From positions 1 through 45,485 of the forward strand of contig JBDRLU010000029.1 of NCBI GenBank assembly GCA_043812795.1: a DNA stretch of 45,485 nt, in the 5' to 3' direction. Made by a program: the position numbers and the translations under genes. The DNA comes from JBDRLU01 sp043812795. Lineage in GTDB: Bacteria > Chloroflexota > Dehalococcoidia > Dehalococcoidales > UBA2162. This document shows, one piece after another, positions 1 to 8,316 of this stretch. The notes beneath the pieces are model-generated. The model had not been told where the DNA came from. It worked only from the letters and a program-made list of their open reading frames with translations, and ran no database searches. Positions within the stretch are counted from its first letter, which is position 1. The number at the start of each line of letters is the position of its first letter.

Positions 1-255
1 GAACCTGTCGTTCAGGGTACCGACGACAATGCTCATCAAGCCATAGACCAGCAGCGATAGCGAAGCTGCCCCTGAAATCGCGGCCCGCGACCAACCAAAT
101 TCATCGGTAAAGGGCCTAAAGAAAACGCCAAAGGCATCCCAAATACCCCAGGCCACCAGTTGAATACCGACGGCCGCAGCTACGACGATGTAGCCGTAGA
201 AAATTCGGGAAGTCTTCCTTTCCGTTTCGACTAACACTACTTTCCTGACAAACAC
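1..255 (-). CDS. MFS transporter, N-terminal part (cut by window edge)
   Basis: Reverse-strand translation gives about 85 residues beginning around V/MFVRKVVLVETERKTSR, followed by FYGYIVVAAAVG and a DEFGWSRAAIS loop. These match the first two membrane segments of the major facilitator superfamily and closely resemble the start of the next gene upstream (FYGYVVVAAG, TEFGWTRAMTS). The partial reading frame ends in an LNDRF-type motif, the usual loop between segments 2 and 3. I chose a GTG start because a GAGAAG sequence lies about 5 nt before it; the start is uncertain. The gene sits 31 bp downstream of the neighbouring MFS gene, so the two look like a tandem duplicate. Substrate unknown; monocarboxylate or oxalate/formate-type carriers share this N-terminal look. 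Confidence 0.75.
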   Translation of the reverse strand, partial: MFVRKVVLVETERKTSRIFYGYIVVAAAVGIQLVAWGIWDAFGVFFRPFTDEFGWSRAAISGAASLSLLVYGLMSIVVGTLNDRF

Positions 256-286
256 AACGTCTTCTCTACGAGGTCGGCAACTTCGC

Positions 287-1564
287 TTAGCTGTTGTCCG
301 GTGACGGCAGATTACCTTCTGCCTTATGGACGGCTGGTCGCAACGCAAAAAGCATCGTTAAGCCAACAACGCTAAGGGTAAAACAAATCCAGAAGACAAT
401 ACTGTAACTGCCGGTAATATCGAATATACGTCCGGCCAATATCGGGCTGATGATACCGCCGAAAGTACCCACGAAGACGATAACCCCAAGGATAGAACCG
501 AGGGACTTGAGGCCGAAAAGTCGGGCGGTCATCGGGGAAAACAAGGCCAGCGAAGCACCGTGGGCCATTCCGTAGATAGCCGCAAAAACGTAAAGCATCC
601 ATGATACCTGGGCAATCTGTACCCAAAGGAAAGCACCTGCCAGTAGGAAAAAACCGATGACAAAAGAAGCCTTGGGGCCGATTACGTCACTTATACCTGC
701 CAGTCCGAGTCTCCCCAGAATGCTGAAACCACCGATAGCACTGAGAACACCCGCCGCGATGGCAGCTGAAATACCCAGGTCGGTAACATGGTTGGCAATA
801 TGAACCATGACCACCTGGACGCAGAACATGAAAGTGAACCATACCGTGGCAAATATCCAGAACTGCCTCGACGCCAGCGCTTCCCGCAGCGAAAACTCGT
901 GCGCAGCAATATGCGATTCCACTTCTTGTGTCCTGACAGCACCATCGGGTAGCTCACCTATCTGGCCCGGGTCGCGTTTGAAAAATAGAGCGGCCGCTAT
1001 TATACCACTCGCTGCAATAATGCCGATAATAACGTAAGCATTGCGCCAGCCATAACTGGAAATAAGCCAGCTTGATAATAGAGGTATGACCATGATGCCG
1101 ATGCCGGCACCAACCTTGGCAATACCGGTCATGATACCCCTCTTTTTAACAAACCACCGGGCCACGGTCGCTAGCATCGGGATATCGGCGGCTCCCATCG
1201 CCGCACCTACCAGCACCCCTTGATAGAGATAGAGTTGCCAGAGAGTCGTAACCCGCGCCAGAAGCAGGTTACCCAAGGCTATGAGCAGACCGCTGGCAAT
1301 AAAGACCACCCGTGGGCCGTACCGGTCGGTAAGACGGCCCATAAGCAAGGCCGAGAGACCCATCATCAGAGCACCGATTGAGGTGGCGACCGAGGTCATC
1401 GCCCTGGTCCAGCCGAATTCAGTCGATAGCGGCTTGAAAAAAATGCCGAAAGAAGTAACCACCCCAATGAGGAACACTGAGGTCACAATACCGGCCGCCA
1501 CTACGACATAACCGTAGAAAAACCGCCGCCTCCTCACCGGGGTTAATACGGTTGGTTCAGCCAA
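287..1564 (-). CDS. MFS transporter (monocarboxylate/oxalate-formate antiporter-like)
   Basis: About 425 residues with roughly 12 hydrophobic segments. The first loop DEFGW-type motif (TEFGWTRAMTS) and the GRLTDRYGPR signature between segments 2 and 3 are typical of the major facilitator superfamily. The family transports small organic anions by proton symport or exchange; the substrate cannot be read from sequence. The open frame extends 31 codons further upstream, but a strong AAGGAGG lies just before a TTG at 1564-1562, so I start there (protein begins M-AEPTVLTPVRRRRFFYGY). This start lies 10 bp after the uvrA stop, with the ribosome site inside the uvrA 3' end, so translation is probably coupled to uvrA. 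A paralogue follows directly downstream. Confidence 0.85.
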   Translation of the reverse strand: MAEPTVLTPVRRRRFFYGYVVVAAGIVTSVFLIGVVTSFGIFFKPLSTEFGWTRAMTSVATSIGALMMGLSALLMGRLTDRYGPRVVFIASGLLIALGNLLLARVTTLWQLYLYQGVLVGAAMGAADIPMLATVARWFVKKRGIMTGIAKVGAGIGIMVIPLLSSWLISSYGWRNAYVIIGIIAASGIIAAALFFKRDPGQIGELPDGAVRTQEVESHIAAHEFSLREALASRQFWIFATVWFTFMFCVQVVMVHIANHVTDLGISAAIAAGVLSAIGGFSILGRLGLAGISDVIGPKASFVIGFFLLAGAFLWVQIAQVSWMLYVFAAIYGMAHGASLALFSPMTARLFGLKSLGSILGVIVFVGTFGGIISPILAGRIFDITGSYSIVFWICFTLSVVGLTMLFALRPAVHKAEGNLPSPDNS

Positions 1565-1574
1565 GACGACCTCC

Positions 1575-4421
1575 TTACCGGGTAACCGCGTACTCTGAAT
1601 TCCGTGACAGAACTCGGTTGAGATATTGACCCGTAGCTGAAGATTGTTCCCGGGCAACTTCCTCAGGCGTTCCTGTCGTCACCACAAAACCACCTTCATC
1701 TCCGGCCCCCGGCCCCAGGTCAATGATATGGTCGGCGTTCTTAATTACATCCAGGTGATGTTCGATAACAATCACGGTATTGCCCAAGTCAACCAGGCGT
1801 TGCAGTACTTTCAACAAGGCCGCCACATCTTCGAAAGAGAGACCGGTGGTCGGCTCATCAAGGATATACAACGTGCGACCGGTGGACCGCCGTGACAATT
1901 CCGTAGCCAGCTTCACCCTCTGTGCCTCACCACCAGAGAGAGTCGGAGCAGGTTGGCCTAAATGAATATAGCCCAATCCTACCTGACATAACGTTTCAAG
2001 CTTATTTTTCACCTTCGGAAAGTGCTCGAAGAAAGCCAGCCCTTGCTCCACGGTCATCTCTAGTACTTCGGCGATATTCTTACCTTTGAACCTAATTTCA
2101 AGGGCCTCACGATTATAGCGCTGTCCCTTGCAGACCTCGCAGGGGACGGTAACATCAGGTAAGAACTGCATTTCGATTTCAATAAAGCCCTCACCATGGC
2201 ATGCCTCGCAACGTCCGCCCTTAACATTGAAAGAGAAGCGACCCGGGGCATAGCCTCTCATTCTGGCCTCAGGCGCCGTAGCAAAAAGCTCACGGATAGG
2301 AGTAAACGTACCCGTATAGGTGGCCGGATTGCTGCGCGGGGTCCGCCCGATGGGCGACTGGTCAATGTTGACTACCTTATCGATATCCTCGATGCCGGTA
2401 ATTTCATCACAATCGCCGGGCCGCTCCCGTGAGCCGTAGAATATATGCGCCAGCTTCTTGTACATAATTTCATGGATAAGAGTACTTTTCCCGCTGCCGG
2501 AAACACCCGTAATACAGACGAACTTACCCAGCGGGATACGGACATCGATATCTTTCAGGTTATTCTGCCTTGCCCCCCTGATGACGATCCCTTCCCCTGA
2601 GCCAGGGCGACGCCTGTTGGGGAGAGGAATCTGCTTCACTCCACTCAAATATTGGCCGGTAATTGATTGCTTTGCTTTCATGATATCGGACAGCGTACCC
2701 GTCGCCACCACCCAGCCACCATGCTCGCCGGCCCCTGGCCCCATATCGATAATATGGTCGGCTGCCCGCATCATGGCTTCATCATGTTCGACGATGATAA
2801 TGGTATTACCCAAATCCCTGAGTCGCTTCAGCGTTTCGATGAGACGTGAGCTGTCTGCCGGGTGTAGTCCCACCGTCGGCTCGTCACAAATATAGAGCAC
2901 TCCCATCAGGCCGCTGCCAATCTGCGTAGCCAGACGGATACGCTGAGCTTCTCCACCGGAAAGAGTGGCTGAGGGACGGTCGATGGTCAGATAACCCAGG
3001 CCGATATCATGGAGAAAGCCCAGCCGGGACTGAATTTCCTTAACAATCTGGTGAGCGATGACCTGCTCACGTTCGGTCAATACTTTGATAACGATATCGG
3101 CCACCCATTGCGAAGCCCGGTTCACCGACATGGCACAAACGTCCATGATATTCTTGCCCCCGATGGTCACAGCTAAAGACTCAGGTTTGAGCCGTTTACC
3201 CTGGCAGGCCTCACAGGGCCGGGCCACCATATAGCGCTCGATATCCGCCCGGGAATGCTCGGACTCGGTATCATGGTAAAGCCGGTCCATGCGGGGAATG
3301 ACTCCTTCGAAACCATCCGAATACTGTCGAATCCGCCCGAAGCGGTTGCGGTACTTGATAAGTTCCCCACCCTCCCCATAAAGAACGATTTTAAGCTGGT
3401 CTTTGGTAAGCTCCTTTACCGGTGTCCGCAGCGAGAAACCGTAGCGCCGGGCCAACGACTCAAGCTGGTCGTAATACCATGACTGCCACTGCCACGGGCG
3501 GATGGCTCCCTCGGCAATGGAAAGGTCTTTATCCGGAATAACCAGGTCGGGGTCTATTTCCAGTTTCACCCCCAGGCCGGTGCAGGCAGGACAGGCACCA
3601 TGCGGGCTATTGAAACTGAAAGTCCTCGGTGCAATCTCGCCCAGGCTGACGCTGCAATAAACACAGGCAAAATGTTCGGAAAATAATAGCTCTTCGCCGT
3701 CGACGACCGAGACCAGTACTACACCTCCGCCGAGTTTGAGGGCTGTTTCCACGGAATCGGCAATGCGCCCTTGGCCATCGTTTTGCCCGATGACCAGTCT
3801 ATCGACCACAGCCTCGATAGTATGCTTTTTTTTCTTATCCAGTCGGAATTCTTCCGACAGGTCATGGACTTTACCATCGACCCGCACGCGAGCATAGCCA
3901 GCCTTGCGCAAATCGTCAAAGACCGCCTGATATTCGCCCTTACGGTCTCTGACCAGCGGTGCCATGACCATGATGCGGCTGCTGGCGGGAATACTCTGAA
4001 TCGCATCTACAATCTGCTGCACGGTCTGGCTGGTGATTTCCCGTCCACATACCGGACAATGAGGACGGCCTACCCGCGCGAAAAGCAGGCGCAGGTAATC
4101 ATAGACCTCGGTAATGGTGCCCATCGTGGAACGCGGGTTCCGACTGACGCCTTTCTGGTCGATGGAAATGGCCGGACTCAGCCCTTCGATATAATCGACC
4201 TCGGGCTTCTCCATCCGGCCCAGGAACTGGCGGGCATAGGCCGAAAGCGACTCCACATAACGACGTTGACCTTCGGCATAAATGGTATCGAATGCCAGCG
4301 AGCTTTTTCCCGAACCGGAAACACCGGTAATGACGATTAACTTATCGCGGGGGATGACAACATCAATATTTTTAAGATTATGTTCACGCGCCCCTTTGAC
4401 GACGATAACATCTAAAGGCAT
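1575..4421 (-). CDS. uvrA: Excinuclease ABC subunit A (UvrA)
   Basis: 948 residues, the normal UvrA length. UvrA is the DNA-damage recognition ATPase of nucleotide excision repair and acts as a dimer with UvrB. Both ABC modules are visible: Walker A GVSGSGKSS near residue 32 and GVSGSGKST in the C-terminal half, each with an LSGGEAQR signature and a DEPT Walker B. Zinc-binding cysteine pairs are present, including CPVC, CVYC/CPAC and the C-terminal CEACHGEG/CEVCKGQR finger needed for DNA binding. The start MPLDVIVVKGAREHNLKN is the canonical N-terminus. uvrA is divergent from the mutase operon and is followed by two MFS genes with a 10-bp gap. Nothing looks damaged. Confidence 0.98.
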   Translation of the reverse strand: MPLDVIVVKGAREHNLKNIDVVIPRDKLIVITGVSGSGKSSLAFDTIYAEGQRRYVESLSAYARQFLGRMEKPEVDYIEGLSPAISIDQKGVSRNPRSTMGTITEVYDYLRLLFARVGRPHCPVCGREITSQTVQQIVDAIQSIPASSRIMVMAPLVRDRKGEYQAVFDDLRKAGYARVRVDGKVHDLSEEFRLDKKKKHTIEAVVDRLVIGQNDGQGRIADSVETALKLGGGVVLVSVVDGEELLFSEHFACVYCSVSLGEIAPRTFSFNSPHGACPACTGLGVKLEIDPDLVIPDKDLSIAEGAIRPWQWQSWYYDQLESLARRYGFSLRTPVKELTKDQLKIVLYGEGGELIKYRNRFGRIRQYSDGFEGVIPRMDRLYHDTESEHSRADIERYMVARPCEACQGKRLKPESLAVTIGGKNIMDVCAMSVNRASQWVADIVIKVLTEREQVIAHQIVKEIQSRLGFLHDIGLGYLTIDRPSATLSGGEAQRIRLATQIGSGLMGVLYICDEPTVGLHPADSSRLIETLKRLRDLGNTIIIVEHDEAMMRAADHIIDMGPGAGEHGGWVVATGTLSDIMKAKQSITGQYLSGVKQIPLPNRRRPGSGEGIVIRGARQNNLKDIDVRIPLGKFVCITGVSGSGKSTLIHEIMYKKLAHIFYGSRERPGDCDEITGIEDIDKVVNIDQSPIGRTPRSNPATYTGTFTPIRELFATAPEARMRGYAPGRFSFNVKGGRCEACHGEGFIEIEMQFLPDVTVPCEVCKGQRYNREALEIRFKGKNIAEVLEMTVEQGLAFFEHFPKVKNKLETLCQVGLGYIHLGQPAPTLSGGEAQRVKLATELSRRSTGRTLYILDEPTTGLSFEDVAALLKVLQRLVDLGNTVIVIEHHLDVIKNADHIIDLGPGAGDEGGFVVTTGTPEEVAREQSSATGQYLNRVLSRNSEYAVTR

Positions 4422-4499
4422 ATTCTCACTTCCAAACTTTTCTATTGTAACATCAAGGCAGTGAGACTAACAAGCTAAACGGCGCCTCCCAAGGCTCAG

Positions 4500-4528
4500 T
4501 TGACAAGCTGCCACCGTTGGGATAGGAT
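4500..4528 (+). promoter_or_regulatory. Candidate sigma70-type promoter of the acyl-CoA mutase operon
   Basis: TTGACA at 4500-4505 and TAGGAT at 4523-4528 are separated by exactly 17 nt. A transcript would start near 4535 and carry a leader of about 138 nt before the first mutase gene. The -35 is perfect and the -10 has two mismatches to TATAAT. Prediction from sequence only. Confidence 0.55.
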
Positions 4529-4587
4529 TTATTATCTTTTCTCTCTAGAAATTCGAATCTTACTTGGGGAGGAGCGCCGAAGATAGA

Positions 4588-4641
4588 AGAGGGCACCAGG
4601 ACTATCACTCAACTGACGGCCGGTGCTCTTTTTATTTTTTG
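4588..4641 (+). terminator. Hairpin plus T-run in the leader of the mutase operon (possible attenuator)
   Basis: The strand 4588-4597 (AGAGGGCACC) can pair with 4622-4629 (GGTGCTCT) leaving a GG bulge and a 24-nt loop. It is followed by TTTTTATTTTTT. It lies between the predicted promoter and the mutase start, so it would act on the leader transcript rather than on uvrA, which runs the other way. An upstream stretch TTATCTT (about 4531-4537) can pair with AAGATAG (about 4580-4586), giving a possible competing fold. I found no B12-box or other known riboswitch core. The same GGTGCTCTTTTT half recurs in the terminator near 33.5 kb. Confidence 0.4.
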
Positions 4642-4672
4642 AGCATATTCACATACTTAAGGGAGGCGGCCG

Positions 4673-6424
4673 ATGACGACAAAGAAGAAATCCCTCAGGG
4701 CAGCCGGCAAGAAAAACGGTAAAGTCTTTGATGAAAAAGCCGTTGCCCGGATTAAAGCCGAACAGGCGGAATGGGAAGAGACGGTACTGAAGGAACACCA
4801 GAAAAAAAGGCCGGAAACCAGGGACGAATTCCGCACCGGCAGTGGTGACATCCCGGTCAAGGAAATATATACCCCGGCCGACATCCCCGATTTCGACTAT
4901 AGCAAGGACATCGGCCTCGCCGGACAGTACCCATTCACGCGCGGTATCTATCCCAATGGATGGCGCTCTCACGAATGGCCGTTAATGTATTATTCCGGAT
5001 ACGGTACCTGTGACGATGGCAACAAACGGTACAAAGAGTTGATTGCGCGAGGGGCCTCACGCATCGCTCTGGCCTGCGATTTACCTACCCAGCTAGGCTA
5101 TGATTCAGACCATCCGCTGGCCAGCGGCGAAGTCGGCAAAGTCGGCGTCGCCATCGATTCACTCCAGGCCATGGAACGTCTTTATGATGGCATCCCATTG
5201 GAGAAGGCAAGCCCCCCCGGCGCCGGCGGTAATAGCACCGGCCCCATCGCCATGTCGCTCTTTTATGCTCTGGCCGAAAAACGGGGAGCTGACCTTAGCC
5301 AGACACGGGGCAACCTGCAGAATGACCCGTTCAAGGAATTTACCGGACGGGGCACCGCCATCTTTTCACCACGGATTGCCCTCAGTTTATCCACTGATGT
5401 GACCGAGTTTTGCAGTAAAAACCTGCCGCTCTGGATGCCGCAGCATGTTTGTACCACACAGATGCGATGGGGAGGTTGCAGTGCCGCCCAGGAAATAGCC
5501 TTCGGACTGGCTAACCTGGTGGCCTACCTTGATGCCGACCTGGAGAGAGGTGTCCGGCTGGAAGAACTGTTACCGAAATTAAACCTGCACATGACGGCCG
5601 ATAACGACCTGTTCGAAGAAGTGGCCAAGTTCCGGGCCACCCGCCGGCTGTGGGCTAAGATTGCGGCGGAACGGTACGAGACCAAGGACCCGCGTATCCT
5701 TGGTCTCAGACTGACTAATTATACCGGCTCGCACCGCATGACCGCCCAGCAACCGTTGAATAACATCGTCCGTTCCACCATACATACCCTGGCCTGCATG
5801 CTCGGCGGCGTCGAAGGGATAAGTAACCCGGCTTACGACGAAGCGCTGGCTTTACCCACCGTGGAATCGACCTGGCTGGCAGCGATAACCCGGCACATCG
5901 TCCACTACGAATCAGGCGTCAGTAACACCGCTGACCCACTGGGCGGGAGCTATTACATTGAATCACTGACCGACCAACTCGAACAACAGGCCCGCCCGCT
6001 CTTCGATGAAGTCGAGGCCATGGGTGGAGCGGTAGCCGCTATCGAGAACGGTTATTATCTCAAGGCCATGGCCGACGGTATGGTCAAGTACCAGCGGGAA
6101 GTCGAGTCCGACGAGCGAATTATCGTTGGTGTCAATAAGGATGTACTGCCTGAGGAAACACCCGTAAAAATATTCATGGGTGACCCGGAAGCTGAAAAGA
6201 GACAAATCGAGCGTTTAAAATTGTTGCGGCAGACCAGGAACAATACCCTGGTGAAAGAGAAACTGGCCAGAGTCCGTGAGGCCGCCCAGGAAAAAATGGT
6301 TAAAAACACTTTCAATGTCGCACCTTCAGTAATCGACGCCGTCCGCGTTTACTGCACCGTGGGCGAGATTGCCTCGGTATGGCGCGAAGTCTTCGGTGAA
6401 TATAAGCCATTAACTTACTATTAA
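4673..6424 (+). CDS. Coenzyme B12-dependent acyl-CoA mutase, large subunit (paralogue 1; methylmalonyl-CoA mutase family)
   Basis: 583 residues covering the TIM-barrel substrate domain only; the B12-binding domain is a separate gene downstream. Family motifs are clear: CDLPTQLGYDSDH, QNDPFKEF, RRLWAK, TAQQP.NNIVR and DPLGGSYYIE. Compared from memory with the Propionibacterium methylmalonyl-CoA mutase, the substrate-carboxylate Arg207 equivalent is kept (R226) and the Tyr89 equivalent is kept (Y107). The conserved Tyr243-His244 pair is replaced by Thr-Gln (T262-Q263, in CTTQMRWGG). The CoA-channel Arg82 position is His (H100). The substrate may therefore not be methylmalonyl-CoA; relatives act on isobutyryl-, 2-hydroxyisobutyryl-, ethylmalonyl- and alkylsuccinyl-CoA. 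The N-terminal 45 residues are Lys-rich. RBS GGGAGG precedes the ATG. First gene of a five-gene run. Confidence 0.85.
   Translation: MTTKKKSLRAAGKKNGKVFDEKAVARIKAEQAEWEETVLKEHQKKRPETRDEFRTGSGDIPVKEIYTPADIPDFDYSKDIGLAGQYPFTRGIYPNGWRSHEWPLMYYSGYGTCDDGNKRYKELIARGASRIALACDLPTQLGYDSDHPLASGEVGKVGVAIDSLQAMERLYDGIPLEKASPPGAGGNSTGPIAMSLFYALAEKRGADLSQTRGNLQNDPFKEFTGRGTAIFSPRIALSLSTDVTEFCSKNLPLWMPQHVCTTQMRWGGCSAAQEIAFGLANLVAYLDADLERGVRLEELLPKLNLHMTADNDLFEEVAKFRATRRLWAKIAAERYETKDPRILGLRLTNYTGSHRMTAQQPLNNIVRSTIHTLACMLGGVEGISNPAYDEALALPTVESTWLAAITRHIVHYESGVSNTADPLGGSYYIESLTDQLEQQARPLFDEVEAMGGAVAAIENGYYLKAMADGMVKYQREVESDERIIVGVNKDVLPEETPVKIFMGDPEAEKRQIERLKLLRQTRNNTLVKEKLARVREAAQEKMVKNTFNVAPSVIDAVRVYCTVGEIASVWREVFGEYKPLTYY
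4856..4981 (+). repeat. Near-identical tract, copy 1 (shared with 6703-6828)
   Basis: This 126-nt coding stretch differs from 6703-6828 at three positions as I align them by eye. The surrounding parts of the two mutase genes are clearly more divergent. It encodes the VKEIYTPADIPDFDY to SHEWP region near the CoA channel. It looks like a recent duplication remnant or a gene-conversion tract. Confidence 0.8.
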
Positions 6425-6507
6425 GTACCTCGCTAAACACGACGTAAAGTATGGTAAGATAGCCGTAGGGAAATGAAACATAAGTAGTATCTAGAGGAGG
6501 GGGCAGG

Positions 6508-8268
6508 ATGACCACGAAAAAAGTAACTAAACGAACACTACCTAAGACAGCCGCCAAGAAGGGGAGCAAACTTTTCAGCGAGGCCGCCGTAGCTCAGATT
6601 AAGGATGAGCAGACGGAATGGGAAGAAAGCGTCCTGAAGGAATACCCGAAGAAAAAGCCCGAAACCAGAGCTGAATTCCGCACCGGCAGCGGTGATATTG
6701 CCGTCAAGGAAATATATACCCCGGCCGACATCCCCGATTTCGACTACAGCAAGAACATCGGCCTGGCCGGACAGTACCCATTCACGCGCGGTATCTATCC
6801 CAATGGATGGCGCTCTCACGAATGGCCGCTCCAGTACTATTCCGGGTTCGGCACCACCGAGGACACGAACAAACGCTTCAAAGAGCTGTTAGCCCAGGGA
6901 GCGTCTAATGTTACTGTGGCCTGCGATTTACCCACCCAAATCGGCTACGATTCGGACGACTCCATGGCCGCCGGGGAGGTCGGTAAAGTCGGCGTGGCTA
7001 TCTGCTCCCTCGACGACCTGGAACGCCTTTACGAAGGACTCCCGGTGGACAGGGTGTCTGGCACCGGTAACCTGAACTGCCTCGGCCCGATTGCCCTGGC
7101 CTTCTGCTACGTCCTCGGAGAGAAAAGAGGCGTCCGTCCGTCGGACATGCAGGTTGGCTTTCAGAATGACCCTTTCAAAGAATATACCGGGCGCGGCACC
7201 TTTAGTTTCCCGCCGCGGGTAGCTCTCGCTCTGGCGATTGATGTGGTCGAATTCTGCAGTAAAAATCTGCCGCGGTGGTGGCCCCAGCACGTTTGCACTA
7301 CCCAGATGAGATGGGGCGGCTGCACCGCTGCCGAGGAAGTGGCCTTCGGTCTGGCCAACCTGGTGACCTACCTCGACGCCGACGTGGAAAGAGGCATCAA
7401 GCTGGGCGAGCTTGTCCCCAAGATGCATCTGCACATGACTGCCGATAACGACCTGTTCGAAGAGGCAGCCAAGTTCCGGGCCACCCGGAGGCTGTGGGCC
7501 AAGATTGCCACCAAACGGTACGAGACGAAAGACCCGCGCGTAGTGGGCTTGAGAATTACCAACTATACCGGGGCGCACCGCATGACCGCCCAGCAACCGA
7601 TGAATAATATCGTCCGCTCCACGATGCATACTCTGGCCTGTATGCTCGGTGGTGTGGACGCGATAATGAACCCGGCCTACGATGAGGCCCTAGCCTTGCC
7701 GACGGTAGAATCGACCAGGCTGGCCGCCCTGACCCGCCGCATTCTCCATTATGAATCAGGCACGGCCAATACGGTTGACCCCTTGGCCGGTAGCTATTAC
7801 GTCGAGTCGCTCACCGACCAGATTCAAGAACAGGCCCAAAAATATTTCGACGAAATAGAAGCCATGGGCGGAGCGCTGGCCGCCATCGAGAGCGGTTACT
7901 ATCTGAAGGCGATGGCCGACGGCATGGTCAAGTACCAGAGAGAGGTCGAGTCGGAAGAGAGAATAATCGTCGGCGTCAACAAAGACGTATTGCCTGAGGA
8001 AGTCCCGGTCAAGATATTCATGGGTAACCCCGAAGCGGAGAAAAAGCAGATTGCGAATGTGAAAAAATTGAGGGCAAAAAGGGACAAGGCTCTGGTAAAA
8101 GAAGCCCTGGCAAAGGTAAGAGCCGCTGCCGAAGAGAAGATGGTAAAGCCCACCTATAATACCGTGCCGGTACTGCTCGAGGCCACTCGGGCCTACTGTA
8201 CCATCGGCGAGATACGCAAGGTATGGCTCGACGTTTTTGGCGAATATAAACCGCTCACTTATTATTGA
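6508..8268 (+). CDS. Coenzyme B12-dependent acyl-CoA mutase, large subunit (paralogue 2; methylmalonyl-CoA mutase family)
   Basis: 586 residues, co-linear with the preceding gene and highly similar along its whole length, including the Lys-rich N-terminus and the C-terminal GEYKPLTYY. Conserved family motifs: CDLPTQIGYDSDD, QNDPFKEY, RRLWAK, TAQQPMNNIVR, DPLAGSYYVE. As in paralogue 1, the Arg207 equivalent is retained (R229) and the Tyr-His active-site pair is Thr-Gln (T265-Q266). Differences cluster in the pocket facing CoA and substrate: VSGTGNLNCLGP here against SPPGAGGNSTGP in paralogue 1, and NLPRWWP against NLPLWMP. The two may differ in substrate or form a mixed complex with the single small subunit. 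RBS AGGAGGGGGCAGG directly before the ATG; 83-bp gap from paralogue 1. Confidence 0.85.
   Translation: MTTKKVTKRTLPKTAAKKGSKLFSEAAVAQIKDEQTEWEESVLKEYPKKKPETRAEFRTGSGDIAVKEIYTPADIPDFDYSKNIGLAGQYPFTRGIYPNGWRSHEWPLQYYSGFGTTEDTNKRFKELLAQGASNVTVACDLPTQIGYDSDDSMAAGEVGKVGVAICSLDDLERLYEGLPVDRVSGTGNLNCLGPIALAFCYVLGEKRGVRPSDMQVGFQNDPFKEYTGRGTFSFPPRVALALAIDVVEFCSKNLPRWWPQHVCTTQMRWGGCTAAEEVAFGLANLVTYLDADVERGIKLGELVPKMHLHMTADNDLFEEAAKFRATRRLWAKIATKRYETKDPRVVGLRITNYTGAHRMTAQQPMNNIVRSTMHTLACMLGGVDAIMNPAYDEALALPTVESTRLAALTRRILHYESGTANTVDPLAGSYYVESLTDQIQEQAQKYFDEIEAMGGALAAIESGYYLKAMADGMVKYQREVESEERIIVGVNKDVLPEEVPVKIFMGNPEAEKKQIANVKKLRAKRDKALVKEALAKVRAAAEEKMVKPTYNTVPVLLEATRAYCTIGEIRKVWLDVFGEYKPLTYY
6703..6828 (+). 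repeat. Near-identical tract, copy 2 (shared with 4856-4981)
   Basis: Partner of the tract at 4856-4981, with three differences in 126 nt by eye. It lies at the same place in the second mutase paralogue. Confidence 0.8.
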
Positions 8269-8316
8269 AAAATTTTTACCGAATTTAATTAATAAGGTAG
8301 TAATGGAGGTCAAAAC

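Noticed and set aside
3771..4340. 189-codon open frame on the plus strand opposite uvrA
   Set aside because: It is antisense to conserved UvrA motifs, has no ribosome site and no recognisable domain.
4422..4672. Possible B12 riboswitch upstream of the mutase genes
   Set aside because: I looked for the B12-box and the conserved core strings and found none; only a terminator-like hairpin is supported.
6928..7629. 233-codon open frame on the minus strand opposite the second mutase gene
   Set aside because: It is a shadow of a strongly supported family gene; the translation is His/Gly-rich with no family resemblance, as expected from codon bias on the other strand.
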